Position numbers and translations under genes: made by a program
Notes under the pieces: model-generated
Databases searched by the model: none
Seen by the model: the letters and a program-made list of their open reading frames with translations, nothing else
What the model was told of the DNA's origin: nothing
In this document: piece after piece, positions 10,001-21,636 of the stretch
Numbering within the stretch: position 1 is the first letter of the stretch
Layout of the letters: the number at the start of each line of letters is the position of its first letter
From: Gambelia wislizenii
Lineage: Eukaryota; Chordata; Lepidosauria; Squamata; Crotaphytidae
Length of the DNA stretch: 64,000 nucleotides
Assembly (NCBI GenBank): GCA_030847615.1
Contig: JAUMIR010000004.1
Coordinates: 68,975,001 to 69,039,000, forward strand
Reading direction: 5' to 3'

Positions 10001-11169
10001 CAGAATTAAATATTAAAAGGAGCCTCTGTGAATGGTATATTCAGATTAAAAGAGAAGCTGGACAGATCTCTATGTGATTATGGGCCTCCACACACACTAC
10101 CATTCCTAATAACAAATCAATCAGATTGGTGCATGCCGTTAAAAAAAACAGAGAGGGGGGGATAGATTCCCCTAGCAACACTTGAAGGAACTGGTCTGTG
10201 TCTCTGTGTTCTGCAGCTAATTTTAGAATAGTCAAGATGATTTTTCAGCATAGCTGGCACAAGGAGGTGCCAGTTTTGATCATAACTACAGTATAGCAAT
10301 CACCATTTATCAGGTCAGACTTTCCTGTTTGTCATTTAGAAATATTTTAGAGACACTTTAACATAGTTCTTTGTGCCTTTGTTTCAGAAAGCCCAGAATC
10401 TGTTACTAGCCTTTTGATTTCTCAAGGTCTAAACTGAAGTTATATTCTCATCTATTTCCACCCAGCTTCTCAGCTGTCAGGTTGCCTGTTTCCAAGCATC
10501 CTGACATGTGATTTGAAAGCAAAGATTTCTAAAATGGCAACCCGACAGTGGCATACAGTGCTAACGTTTGGCATTAGCCTTCCCTTTTGCAAAAATTGTG
10601 TGTTAAAATGTGTCCATGGACACTTCCTACAAGTGCATAACTTCTCTTTCTGTAACATGCCATGCTCCTCCACAGTCTTTCTCACTTGTTTGGATGTACA
10701 TCTGAACCTGCCATCTAAGATAAGAAAGGATTATCCTTTGCCACGTCTACTGCTGAAGCCATAGAATACCATGCAACCAGAAGGCCAAGGCTGGCCATAT
10801 TAATCCCTTTCACATGTGAAATCCCTGCTGAAGGAAAGGGCAGGCCTGAGTCAACTGCTACTTCCCACAAGTACTCAAGTAGAGCAAAAACAACAACAAA
10901 AACAGAAAACAGTACCCGATCTGAGTCCACACAGCTGTTATAGGATTGCAGCACCACCCCGGTCTACCCTCTACCTATATACTAAACTGGTTCCAAAAAC
11001 CTGATCTTGATGTCAGGATGCATTTATAGAAGAATTCAGGAGTTCTCTTTCTCCTCCTCTCCTTAAAAATTACACTTAGAAACATGCATGTGCAATCTAC
11101 CATCTATACTCTCATATTTGGATGTAGCATATCAATTTTTTAAAAAATTGATGAAGTCTTCTATTTAAC
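10001..11169. other. Unassigned intronic DNA
   Basis: No exon or clear repeat. Frames of up to about 80 codons on both strands show no family features and no plausible splice sites. Confidence 0.4.
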
Positions 11170-11184
11170 ACAGTATATTAATGT

Positions 11185-11411
11185 GAAGTTGAAGGCTTTC
11201 ATGGCCGGCATCCATAGATTTTCCATGGCTTTTTTCTGGTCTGTGAGGCTGTGTTCTGGAATAGTTTCTTTCTGACATTTTGCCTGCATCTGTGGCTGGC
11301 ATCTTCAGAGAAATTTCTCTGAAGATGTCAGCCACAGATGCAGGCAAAACACCAGAAAGAAACTATTCCAGAACACGGCCTCAGAGCCTGGAAAAAAGCC
11401 AAGGAAAATCT
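11185..11411. mobile_element. Inverted-repeat retroposon, copy B (Penelope-like?)
   Basis: The 227-bp element is flanked by a perfect 15-bp direct repeat ACAGTATATTAATGT (11170-11184 and 11412-11426). The arms are those of copy A and meet at AGAAATTTCT near 11313. The long perfect duplication shows insertion by a staggered cut typical of retroposition rather than by a TA or 8-bp cut-and-paste enzyme. The hammerhead-like motif is decayed (CTGAAGA, then GGCAAAAC). Confidence 0.75.
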
Positions 11412-11535
11412 ACAGTATATTAATGTATGCAACTACCACTTCTAAATTAACTTTCTTCCTGTCAATACTTGTGCCAGTGTGTTCAGAGAACAGATGTAAA
11501 ATAACTCTGTAAGAATCTTTACAATAGATATCCTT

Positions 11536-12496
11536 GGGTTTTTTCCAGGCTCTGAGGCTGTGTTCTGGAATAATTTCTTTCTACCATTTCGCCTGCATCT
11601 GTGGCTGGCATCCTCAGAGAATGGTTGGGTAGGTAGGTGTGTGGAGTTTATATGCTGTGAACCCCTGTTAGGGAGTATATGTAAATTTGTGTAATTGAAT
11701 AGTTAGTTTCTGGGTAAAGAAATGCAAGGCTCGTTAGTGTCTGTTTAGCTAATGGTTGGTTGATGGGCCATTATCTGCTGGAAATCCTCCTGTCCCTGGG
11801 TGGAATTCTTTTGTAAGTGTTGAGTTTTGATTCTATTGCATTTCAAAACTGGGAGCCAGATTTTGTTTACTTTTAAGGTTTTTTCTTTCCTGTTGAAGTT
11901 GTCCAGGTGTTTGTCAAAAAATGAACACCCAAGACTGGGACAAAATTGACAACCTCACCTCAGAGTGGCTGCACTGCAGCGGGCCTGCGCTATGGAGGCT
12001 CGAGCCGGCGAGTGGGAAAAGGGAAAGCGGGCTGTGGCTGCTGAGGAGGAAGAGGGGGGCAGAAGGCTTTTGAGGCAGCTGCCGCGCTTGGTGGGAGAGG
12101 CCAACAAAAACCCTCTCCTCTTCCTCCTCTTTCTTCTCCTCAGCGGGGCCTACTAACTCTAAGCCATGGAAGGCCTTGGCTGAGGCAGTTTTGGCGGGAG
12201 CAGAAAGAGGGTGCGCCTCTGCTCGGGCTTACTACAGGCCAAGGCCTTGTTGTGAGGCGGGCAAGACACTAACGAGCCTTGCATTTCTATACCCAGAAAG
12301 TAACCATTCAATTACACAAATTTACATATACTCCCCAACAGGGGTTCACAGCATATAAACCCCAGACACACTCCTACCCAACCATTCTCTGAAGATGCCA
12401 GCCACAGATGCAGGCAAAACGTCAGAAAGAAACTATTCCAGAATATGGCCTCACAGCCCGGAAAAAAACCAAGGAAAATCTATGGATGCCGGCTGT
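11536..12496. mobile_element. Inverted-repeat retroposon, copy C, longest
   Basis: The arms (about 11536-11742 and 12269-12496) are inverted copies, sharing GAATGGTTGGGTAGG and GTTTATATGCTGTGAACCCC. They enclose a unique interior of about 525 bp, GC-rich at 11970-12260. Flanks carry ATATCCTT (11528-11535 and 12497-12504). The outer half of each arm is the same as copies A and B, so those look like short derivatives made of arm ends only. Penelope-like elements often carry inverted terminal units, which is the basis of the tentative class. No reverse transcriptase is present. Confidence 0.65.
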
Positions 12497-12589
12497 ATAT
12501 CCTTAACCAACTGTAAAACTGGTACAAAATGTAAAACTGGCACACACACCAGGATCTCTTCTTCTTTTTAAAAGATATACAATATGGGA

Positions 12590-12800
12590 TTTGTAATTAT
12601 CCAGAAAAAAGTCTTGAAATTATTGTTGATAGCTCAATAAAAGTCTCTGCTTAAATGTGTAGCAATAAAAAAAAAGGCACAGACTATTAGGAAAGACATC
12701 AAAACATAAAAGAGCTGGTATATCATGAAGACTTTATGCTAAATCTATGCTGTGGCCATACTTGGATTGCTGTTTACAGTATCTACATATGGCTTGGGAC
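12590..12800 (+). mobile_element. Old CR1-type LINE fragment, tentative
   Basis: Broken plus-strand frames give IIVDSSIKVSA and later AVAILGIAV, loosely matching the region after the catalytic motif of CR1/L3 reverse transcriptase. Highly decayed; the call is weak. Confidence 0.3.
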
Positions 12801-13289
12801 CTGGATAACTAACGAACCACATTTTCCCAAATACATCTGCCTACCAGTTAAGTTATTCAGAGGTCCTTCTTTTGGAGCCACCAAAGTTAGGCTATCAGAA
12901 AGGGATGCTTATCAGCACTGCTGGTTAAATTTCTGACGTTCCTTGCTAGATATACGAGCAGCTGGTGCCTTTTAAACTAACTTCTAAGTGCCAGGTAAAG
13001 TCCATCCTACTCTCCCAGGGAAACATGTGCCCCGCCCCCCTCAGACGTTGCAGGACTGCAACTCCCGTCAATCCAGCCAGCATAGCCAATGATGAGAGAC
13101 CAAGTTAAGGTCCAACAACATTTGCAATGTCACAAGTTCCTCAGTCCTGTTTTAATAGCTTTTAATGCTTGTGATTCTTTATTGCCTTTTAATTATTACA
13201 TGATTTTTTAAAATTTTGTACTATAAGGCTTGCACACAGTAGGCTGGCATATAAATCTTAAGAACAAACACAGGGTCCCCCCCCCCCAC

Positions 13290-13450
13290 ATTGGAGACAT
13301 GGGAAGTTGCATTATACCATGTCAGACCATTAGTCCGTCTACCTGAGTATCTACACGCATTAAATTACAGTCCAATCTGTAAAAGCCAGGAACTGAATGT
13401 GGGACCTTCGGTGTGCAGATCACATGCTCCATCACTCAGCCACAGCCCTT
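13290..13450 (-). repeat. tRNA-derived SINE (minus strand), decayed
   Basis: On the plus strand, GTCAGACCATTAGTCCGTCT is followed by a tRNA-like block at 13385-13445 (GGAACTGAATGTGGGACCTT..CATCACTCAGCCA). The same layout occurs at 42385-42620. The tRNA head is at the high-coordinate end, so the SINE points to the minus strand. The B-box is recognisable; it is not a functional tRNA. Confidence 0.6.
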
Positions 13451-13539
13451 CCACAATAAAGTAAAGGGGGATAAGGAGAAACAGGATGCAAAAATGATAT
13501 AAGTATAACATTTATCCTCCTGGCTTTTTCTTCGCAAAC

Positions 13540-14255
13540 AAAGATTCAGGAAGGACTCACTTGCGCTTTCTGCAAGCGCGCTGATGACTGAAAAGGCCAA
13601 TCCGAGATAAACAAGTCCAGTTGCAGAAAGCACAGCAGAAGGTCTCCTTGGGTGATGTTTCTGGGTTGTGATTCTTTCTGCGTTGTCATTTCTCTTCAAG
13701 ACTTGTTCGGCGTGAGTTCGCAAATAAGGCTGCAGCATTGTGGATAGTGCGTCTCCATGCCTCCCAATGTGAGGCCAGGGCAGACCATTGCGAAGGGTCT
13801 GACAAAGAGCATCAAAGGGCAGGATGGGCTCTCTAGCCTTATAGCAACCATCCTAGGAGAAGGAAAACTCTAATCCCAAACCCGGGCAGATGGTGCTCGT
13901 CCAACCCTGTAAGGTCAACCATCTAAGAGAAGGAAACTCTAATTAAACCTAGACCTGAGGACCTTGCTGCTACCGTCCATGCTTGCAAGGCCACAGCAGA
14001 TGAACCTTTGGTTTAAAGGGTGAGGCCAGTTCTGTGCATGCTGCACTCCACCAGAAAAATCCATTGCACAGGCTCGAAGGACAAATCCAGTTCCAAAAAA
14101 GCCCTGTAGCGATAGGCAAGGGACAAAACGGAAGGTGTAAAGATGCACTGGAAGCCGCAGATACAACCCTGCATGCGGGCGGTTCAGCACTTTGGTCGCT
14201 TGAGGCTGACCCGGGAGATGACAGTCTCGTTCAGCTGCATCCTGAATGACCAAGC
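13540..14255 (-). mobile_element. Non-LTR retrotransposon 3' ORF remnant with C2HC finger
   Basis: On the minus strand, 13634-13560 reads 25 codons CAFCNWTCLSRIGLFSHQRA-CRKRK and is followed at once by TGA. The pattern C-x3-C-x9-H-x3-C with SRIGLFSH is a short zinc finger seen at the C-terminus of many LINE ORFs. Upstream sequence to about 14255 is more codon-like and GC-richer than the intron and has broken frames of 100 and 104 codons, probably the rest of the same ORF tail. I cannot name the LINE clade. Motif identity is good, extent uncertain. Confidence 0.5.
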
Positions 14256-14627
14256 AGCCTTTTTAAAGGAGAGTACTGCTTGCTCCATATGGAGAGGGGC
14301 CTAGAAAAGGTGGCCTAACGAAAGCTCATCCCCATCTACCTGGTTGGCTAGCCACAGCCAACAGGCATCTTCTGATGCGCTCAAACCAAGACAAAGAAAC
14401 AAAGGCACATAACATTTATAAAGTTATGAATAATCAGATGGAAGTAGGTAGAGAGCACTCTTGCCCTCCTTAAAGTGTTATGATCCTAAGTAAAGTAAAC
14501 ATGTGAGGAAGGAGAGCATACTAGCCTCATCTTCTTCTAGAGTAGTTTTTGCCACATGTGACTTTCTGAAGATGAAAGAGACTCCTGTATCCATGGAGAC
14601 CCTCCGCATGATTTGGAACTCTGGGTG

Positions 14628-15145
14628 TTATCTAGACACCCAGAGTGAAAAAAAATCCTCTCGGAATCGCGAGGGGAATACCTTTTGTCCAGATGAGCTC
14701 CCACAGGGATTCACTGTATTCGAAAGGAGGGGGGCCAAAAACTCCAAGTACTTCCTGATAACAGCCTTCGCTGTTTATCACAAAGTTTTTTTAAAAAATA
14801 TGTGGAAATGAGCATTCCCACCCGTTTGAGCAACCAATTCGAATTGGGACACATCCTGGAAGTCAAAATGTGATTGGTGGAATGTGTGCAGGGGTGGGCT
14901 TGCCAGTGACAGAGTGTCTGGAGCTGCCATTGTTGCTTTTCACAGAAACAATTGTGTGCTATTTTCGAGTGGCAGAGCAAAAAAATCAGTATTTTTTTAA
15001 ACAAAAGATTGCTCTTCTGATTTAACAAGGGGGGGGAAGGGAAACAGAGGGAGATTGGGGGGAATAACAATGCATGTAATTCACTTGCAGCCACCATCTT
15101 TACTCACGGGCAAGATCTGTGTGAACTTCAAACACAGATAGCTTC
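14628..15145 (-). mobile_element. Non-autonomous DNA element with paired ATGG motifs, copy 1
   Basis: The minus strand carries AAGATGGTGGCTG (15100-15088) and, about 168 bp on, AACAATGGCAGC (near 14935). The same two motifs at the same spacing occur in the copies at 24366, 26798 and 29151. The ends GTTATCTAGACACC and GCTATCTGTGTTTG (inverted) may be decayed TIRs. No coding capacity. Boundaries are approximate. Confidence 0.45.
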
Positions 15146-15544
15146 CCATGCCAACAATCTTGTAAATGTATCATGGAGCCAAATGACTGTTGCTGCGATG
15201 GTGAGTTAATGCGCTATTTTCCGCAATTAATTCTCCCATCTAGCAGAGCCCCTGATCTTCCAGGCTTTCCAATCATGTGGTGAACCTCCAGAGATACAGG
15301 AGATTCTCCTCTTCAGCAAGTCATCTTCCACATATAGAAGGAGACAGTGGTGACAGACTGAGCAAGGCTAGTGCACTCCCCTCCTTGTGTGTTTAATCTG
15401 CTCAGAATAAAAATGCTTGAATGCTCTCTCTTTCGCAGTATTTGAAATGTGGGCCATGCAACAAACTGATAGATTCTGAAGAAACAGAAAAAAGCAGTTT
15501 AATGCAATGCAAAATTACTTAAATACACAGAATAAATAAAATTA

Positions 15545-15660
15545 CCTTGATAGCGTGAAAAAATAATGTACAGAATTCACTGCCACAGGCTATGGAGATG
15601 ACTAATTATTGGCTTAAGGAGAGAACAAATACCCTTTTCCATGGTTTGAAAGGACATCTG
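15545..15660 (+). mobile_element. Old CR1/L3 3' fragment
   Basis: CAGAATTCACTGCCACAGGC and the sequence that follows match the WNSLP-type tail and 3' region of ancient CR1/L3 LINEs. Short and decayed. Confidence 0.35.
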
Positions 15661-16244
15661 GAACTGGATGATAGCTCTGATTGATTGCCATGACCACACC
15701 TCCCACTCTTCTAACAAACCCCAGTGAATGTTCAAAACATTAAGTTCTCTGTACATATAGATCTCTGTAAAGAAGCACCCTCTTCCATAAATATATCTGT
15801 ATTCACGGAGAGAACTCATTTTCACAAGCATCCACTGGATATTCCTCAGGGAAGGTGGCATACTGTTCCATTGGTGAGGAGGACAAACCTTACACCCCCT
15901 AATAACATCTCCATGCTTCCCCTGAATGACAGAAAGTTAATGTGAACTCCACTGCAGAAAACTTCAAAAAGGGATATGACATAGCAGTCTAAAGCCAAGT
16001 GTTACTCTCGCTTAGGATGGATCCACTGGATCAATGAGTTCTTGGTATGTCCATACTTGCATTCCATTGAGTCAACAATTCTACTCTAGTTGGGACTAAC
16101 AACTGGATTTAAGTAATTGAGGAACAATATAGCTACTAGTTAAGATAGTTAAGAGAAGCCCCCATATTCAGAGGCAGCGTACCTTAGAGTACTGGTTACT
16201 AGGAAGTGCAGGATACATGGGAGGAGGGCTGTTGCCTTCATGTC
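15661..16244. other. Unassigned intronic DNA
   Basis: No exon or clear repeat. The 94-codon minus-strand frame at 15577-15861 starts inside this stretch and runs into the old LINE fragment; it has no recognisable domain. Confidence 0.4.
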
Positions 16245-16316
16245 CATAGAATCATAGAGCTGGAAGAGGCCACAAGGGCCATCTAGTCCAGCCCCCTGCC
16301 CTGCAGGAATACACAA
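16245..16316 (-). mobile_element. CR1 3' end, short truncated copy
   Basis: ATAGAATCATAGAGCTGGAA and GGGCCATCTAGTCCAGCCCC are the inverted form of the CR1 3' terminus. Only about 70 bp is present, a severely 5'-truncated insertion. Confidence 0.85.
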
Positions 16317-16909
16317 TGCCAGGTTGCAAACTTCTGGCCACACACTGTGGGAGAGAAGTACCAGTTCATGCAGCCCTCAAAGGATCCCAAAGTCAGCGGG
16401 GTGGAGATCCTTGAACTCACCACAATTGCACACTCGTGGACTAAACAAATTAATAGATGGCCAGATATGGATATCCCTGTTATTTTATTGATACACAAAA
16501 ATACTTTGCTAAAACTTCTTAGGATGTTTATAATGCTCAAGTTGGAAAGAATGGCATTGACTATAAAAACTTGCCAAAATCCTCTGACCCACCAGAATCC
16601 TTACATTCTTTGTGTTCAGTAGGATCAGTGTTTAACCAATAGAAACTCATCAGCCACACTACATTCACGTCTCCCACATGCACTTTGTACTGATTACATT
16701 ATTTCTCATTTTGCAATGTAGAACTTGCTGCTTTAGTCCTTACTTTCCAACCCCTCAGCATCAAAAAATGGCATTATTCTAGTGATGTAATTTTTTTTCC
16801 TTTGGAGCAAGTTTGACCTTTATGATACAGCATTATCTGCTGAGGGATTTCTAGTAAAACCTTTGGGGAAACTTAACAGTACAAATGCAACATTGGAAAT
16901 GGCCTACTA

Positions 16910-17000
16910 TTGGTTCTTCCTTGCTGGAGGCCTTCAAACAGAGGTGAAATACCGTAGCTACCTAACAGGAACACTTTAGCATTTGGATTGACTCACTAGA
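16910..17000 (+). mobile_element. CR1-type 3' fragment
   Basis: CTTGCTGGAGGCCTTCAAAC-AGAGG matches the CR1 tail coding for LEVFKQRLDGHL (compare 18870-18920) but diverges quickly. An older CR1 relic. Confidence 0.4.
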
Positions 17001-17289
17001 GGACTGGACAAAATGGAGGGATTAAAGCACGTTGAGGTGCATAGATCCAAAGCCAGCCAAGGTATTTTGATATATGAAACAGAAAATCCCTTAAATATCT
17101 CGCATCATCCCTGGCAGTACGAATGTAATAATGAAGAAGGAAATGACTAACAATTTGCTTTGTTTTTAATGTCATCCAAAATCCACTGCCTGAAGCAGTC
17201 AGAATCTAACTAATGATAGAGCTGGCCCTGACTAGATACCTTCAAACCTCGTTCGAACAATCATTCTAGGGATACAGTTACTGTTACTA

Positions 17290-19098
17290 CAGTTGGGCCT
17301 CCATATCCACAGATTCTATATCCACGAATTCAACTATCCACACCTTGGAAATATTTTTTAAAAAAATCCAAAAAGCAAACCTTGCTGTTTGCCATTTTAT
17401 ATACGGGACACCATTTTACTATGCCATTTCTTTGCCTCAGTGTTTTTTCAGAAAAGGAAAAGGGTGACCAACCTGAGGATAATGGAACAAAGGTTACAAT
17501 AGGGGAAATCCAGCACAGAATAAGCAAAGAGATAGTATAGGAATACCTTCTTAATCTAAATGAATTTAAATCTCCAGGACCAGATGAACTACATCCAAGA
17601 GTATTAAAAGAGCTGGCAAATGTAATATCAGAGCCATTGGCAATAATCTTTGAGAACTCCTGGAGAACAGGAGAAGTCCCAGCAGACTGGAGGAGGGCAA
17701 ACGTTGACCCCATCTTCAAAAAGGGGAAAAAAGAGGATCCCAACAATGATCGTCCAGTTAGTCTAACATCAATACCAGGGAAGATTCTAGAGCAGATCAT
17801 TAAACAGAGAGTCTGTGAACATTTAGAAGGCAATGCCATAATCACAAAAAGTCAGCCAGACTAATCTGATCTCTTTTTTTGATAAAATTACCAGCTTGGT
17901 TGATGAAGGGAACGCTGTGGATATTGCATACCTTGATTCAGTAAGGCCTTTGACAAGGTTCCCCATGACATTCTTGCAAGCAAGCTTGTAAAATGTGGGC
18001 TAGACAAGTTAACTGTTAAAGGGATTTGTAATTGGTTGACTGGCCGAACCCAAAGGGTGCTCAATAGTGTCTCCTCTTCGTCTTGGAAAGATGTGACCAG
18101 TGGGGTGCCACAGGGTTCTGTCCTAGGCCCAGTGCTATTCAACATCTTTATCAATGACTTGGATGAGGGAATTAGGGGCATACTTATCAAATTTGCAGAT
18201 GACACCAAATTAGGAGGAGTAGCTAATACCCTAGAGGACAGGATCAAAATTCAAAATGACCTGGATAGACTGGAGAGCTGGGCCAAAGCTAACAAAATGA
18301 AATTCAATACGGAGAAATGTAAAGTACTGCACTTAGGGTGGAAAAATGAAATGCATAGATATAGGATGAAATGCACAGATGTAGGATTGGGGAGACCTGG
18401 CTGAATGAGACTACGTGCGAAAGGGATCTAGGAATCCTAGTAGACCACACGTTGAACATGAGTCAACAGTGTGATGCGGCCATTTGGTCAGGCCTCACCT
18501 GGAATACTGTGTCCAGTTCTGGGCACCACAATTCAAAAAGGATATTGACAAATTGGAGCATGTCCAGAGAAGGGCAACTAAAATGGTGAAAGGTCTGGAA
18601 ACCGTGCCTTATGAGGAGAGACTTAGGGACCTGGGTATGTTTAGCCTGAAAAAAAGATGGTTAAGGGGCGATATGATAGCCCTGTTTAAGTATTTGAAGG
18701 GGTGTCACGTTGAGGATGGAGCAGGCTTGTTTTCTGCTGCTCCAGAGACTGGAACATGGAACAATGGATGCAAGCTTCAGGAACAGAGATTCCACCTCAA
18801 CATTAGGAGGAACTTTTTGACAGTAAGAGCTGTTCGGCAGTGGAACACACTCCCTTGGAGCGTGGTGGGGTCTCCTTCCTTGGAGGTCTTTAAACAGAGG
18901 CTGGATGGCCATCTGTCGGGGATGCTTTGATCATGATTTCCTGCATGGCAGGGGGTTGGACTGTATGGCCCTCATGGTCTCTTCCAACTCTACAATTCTA
19001 TGATTCTATGATTCTATAATGGGATCTGAGCATACACAGATTTTGGTATCCATGGGGGGGTCATGGAACCAAACCCCAGTGGATACCTAGGACTTGTG
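17290..19098. mobile_element. Tigger-like MITE split by a CR1 insertion
   Basis: The left part (17290-17426) begins CAGTTGGGCCTCCATATCCA and runs to ACCATTTTACTATGCCA. The right part (19015-19098) resumes with TATAATGGGATCTGAGCATA and ends in GGAACCAAACC..GTGGATACC. Together they match the intact copy at 48203-48439 almost base for base, with TA at 17288-17289 and 19099-19100. The intervening 1.59 kb is CR1, so the MITE is the older insertion. Confidence 0.85.
17427..19014 (+). mobile_element. CR1 LINE, 5'-truncated, broken reverse transcriptase
   Basis: This encodes the C-terminal half of CR1 ORF2 in pieces. Visible are WRTGEVPADWRRANVDPIF (from 17660), the catalytic stretch [11 protein letters not shown] (18187-18219, intact FADD) and the tail VRAVRQWNTLPW ending HLSGML (18820-18930). 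Motif A is lost to a 1-nt deletion near 17938. A local duplication lies at 18348-18385 and a deletion joins QQCDAA to the VRPHLEY segment near 18480. The 3' end (GATTCTATGATTCTATAA) is complete. It cannot encode an active enzyme. Confidence 0.95.
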
Positions 19099-19100
19099 TA

Positions 19101-19871
19101 CTGCCAAAGACCCATCCTGCTCAAGATCTCCACCTTCCCTCATTCAACCATGCTCTTGAGATGATGTTATACAGATTAAAACCAGATTATGCTCACTAGT
19201 TCTATGCTGGTCATTCAATCCAAGGAGGTATTCACTGCCGTACTCTGCCAGTTTCTTATGCCCAGGAGATCTGTGGAGACCAGCATGTGAAACTACATTA
19301 AACTTTCTTGCTCTACAGACAGGAGAGAATGGTCCAACTTTTCAAGCCCCTCCTTAAGACAAAAACAGCAGGCAGGTTACTGAGTTCAGAATGGCACAAA
19401 CTAGCAGTACAATATACAGTATATTTAAAGTAAACCAGACATTTGTTCAAGGGAAATCAGAGCATGAAAACGCAAGTGCTTGGCAATGAAATGAAATATA
19501 TTTTCTAGCAAATCATTGTCACAATGTAAATGTTAGTGTAGGAGCATGATTTATGAGTCATAGTTAGCCTAAGAAAGGATGGAGGACCATGTTCCAAATA
19601 AAGCTTCTAGCACTGGCAAACCAAGAGGTAGCATGAGCAACTGTTTGACATGACTAACCAAAGTGTTACATGAACTTTCCCCACATAGGCCCTTGTTCTA
19701 TAATGATGCCATCTGCACAGAACCAAGGTGTCCTGGAGTATCATCTCACTCCTCCAGTACATGTAGCCAACACATGGAATGAGGTCTGAGCAGGGCTACA
19801 ATATTCTCAGGCTGAAATCAAGGTAAGGATGCATGGTAGGTTTCAAATCTAGGTAAAGGACTATCATTTAA
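19101..19871. other. Unassigned intronic DNA
   Basis: No exon or identified repeat; reading frames are short. Confidence 0.4.
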
Positions 19872-20613
19872 TGACCAACACATGAAATAACGAGTCAAGA
19901 CACAAAAGCTGGGTTGAAATATGGGCCACTTTATTGAATATCCAACCTATTTAATTATTTATTTATTGAGGTGTGTGAACCGGGGGGGGGAGACCTAGTG
20001 AGGGAAAAGCTGGAACCAATGGTCTCCCCAGACTCATCTCCCAGTTTCCCTGGGCTAAACACCTGAGCCCCGAGGGGGATCCCAGAAACTGGGATGCCTC
20101 CCAGGCACCATCTATTGGAAAGCAAGACTCCAGGATGAAGCATCTCAAGCTGCATGACTTCTGGCGAGGGCTCAGTCCTGGCACCAGCCTCAAGGATAGC
20201 CTATCTCCCTGCCCCCAGCCACATGACCTGCATGTACAGTTTGATAGACTCATCCTTCAACCCAAAAGGGGTGCCATAGGTGAACACCGACGTAATCCCA
20301 TCTCCCCCACTCCCTGCCAAGTGATCACCTATTTATGACTCCACCCAAAAGCCAATTATCCAATTCCAAAGTGACAGTATGGGGTAGGCAAAAAACCCCA
20401 TGGAAAAGGGTAAAAATCCCTACCCGGCCCTAAAAGTGACCAGAAAACTCATACTGTGAAAGAGGCGGGTGGGTCGGTCAACAAAAGCAAAAGAGAAAAG
20501 AGGCCAGGGGTGGCAGGACCTAAATAAGGTAAGCTCTGCCCCTGCGTATTCCACGCCATGGCATGAAAACGCCATAGACAAATAACATGCCTCGTCTTCA
20601 TCTGAGGCCATTA
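19872..20613 (-). mobile_element. LTR of a Ty3/gypsy-like element, copy 1
   Basis: On the minus strand this 742-bp block is homologous to 37644-38374, sharing GGGGTTTTTTGCCAACCCCA-type sequence, a late polyadenylation signal in TCAATAAAGTGGCCC and the end TTATTTCATG..GTTGGTCA. Just 5' of it in sense, at 20614-20630, is a purine-rich run like a polypurine tract. The LTR ends in CA as expected; its TG start has mutated to TA. No target duplication was found, so it is a truncated or solo relic. Confidence 0.65.
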
Positions 20614-20639
20614 AAACACCTGCCCCCATGCAACACTGG

Positions 20640-21636
20640 GTAATGCTCGGTGTGTGTGTGATTAATTTGACAAGTGGAGGGGGGAGATTTCCAGCTCTTT
20701 GCCCTATCCAACTCCTTTCGCAAATGCTTTTGCCTTAAGTACAGGAGTGAGTGGGGCTAAATGTTATTTTCAGACCTGTCACCCATTCTGCCAACTAGTA
20801 GATCCTGAGAAGGGGGTAGAAAAAGACTCCAAGACTAAAAAATGCATCTGGATAGTGACAGAGGCAATGTTCTTTCCCCTTCTTTGAGCCCGCTTTAAGA
20901 GGCAATTCAAAACACCAGGATACGAATGGTATCCTTTCAGTACATATATAAGGGTTTGCATATTTTAAGGAACCCTCCACATCAGAATCTCCCAGCATGC
21001 ACAAAGCTAGCATGCTTTGGGAAAAGCTTCCAGTCTAATCTCACTGACCGGAGAATACATACATACAAGAGACCTGAGGGAGAAAGGTTTTAAATAAAGA
21101 ACTCCATGTGCCTGTTTCTTGAAGGTGCTGTGAAGACTGCACCTGCTGAGTTTCTGATACAGCTTTTAGTGGCAGCTTCCAAAGCCCATACAGCTCCTTG
21201 GTTCACCATGAACTGTGAAGAAAAGAAAATGTAAGCAGGTCTTGGTTGCTCTGAAGAACAAGTGGGCATTTAAAGAGCTTCAAGGTGAACAGATGCAGGA
21301 AGTAGTCCAAGGTCACTTCACTTCAGTAAGGCTGGCAGCCTGCTCCTCAGATTGCCAGCAATGGAGAACATGACTCTTTTTAGGTTTTGTGGTTTTTTGT
21401 TTTTTTTTTTGCAATTTTCGCTTTGTTAGGGTTTTTCACTATTCTCTTAATAGGAAACCTTGCCAGGCCAGTTTGCACTTCATCTGTTGAAACTGTTAAA
21501 AACGGTTTGAATGGTTGGACCAGAAAGACAGGCCTAAATTACTAGATGCTTGATTAAAGCAAGAAGCAGTGTTTTTTTAACTGGCCAATACTCTTATCAA
21601 TTTACTGGGGAATATGAGCAGAAGGGTGCTAGTGTA
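20640..21636. other. Unassigned intronic DNA
   Basis: Contains a T-rich tract at 21382-21413 and otherwise nothing recognisable. Confidence 0.4.

Noticed and set aside
17330..17845. 171-codon minus-strand frame
   Set aside because: It is the antisense of CR1 coding sequence.
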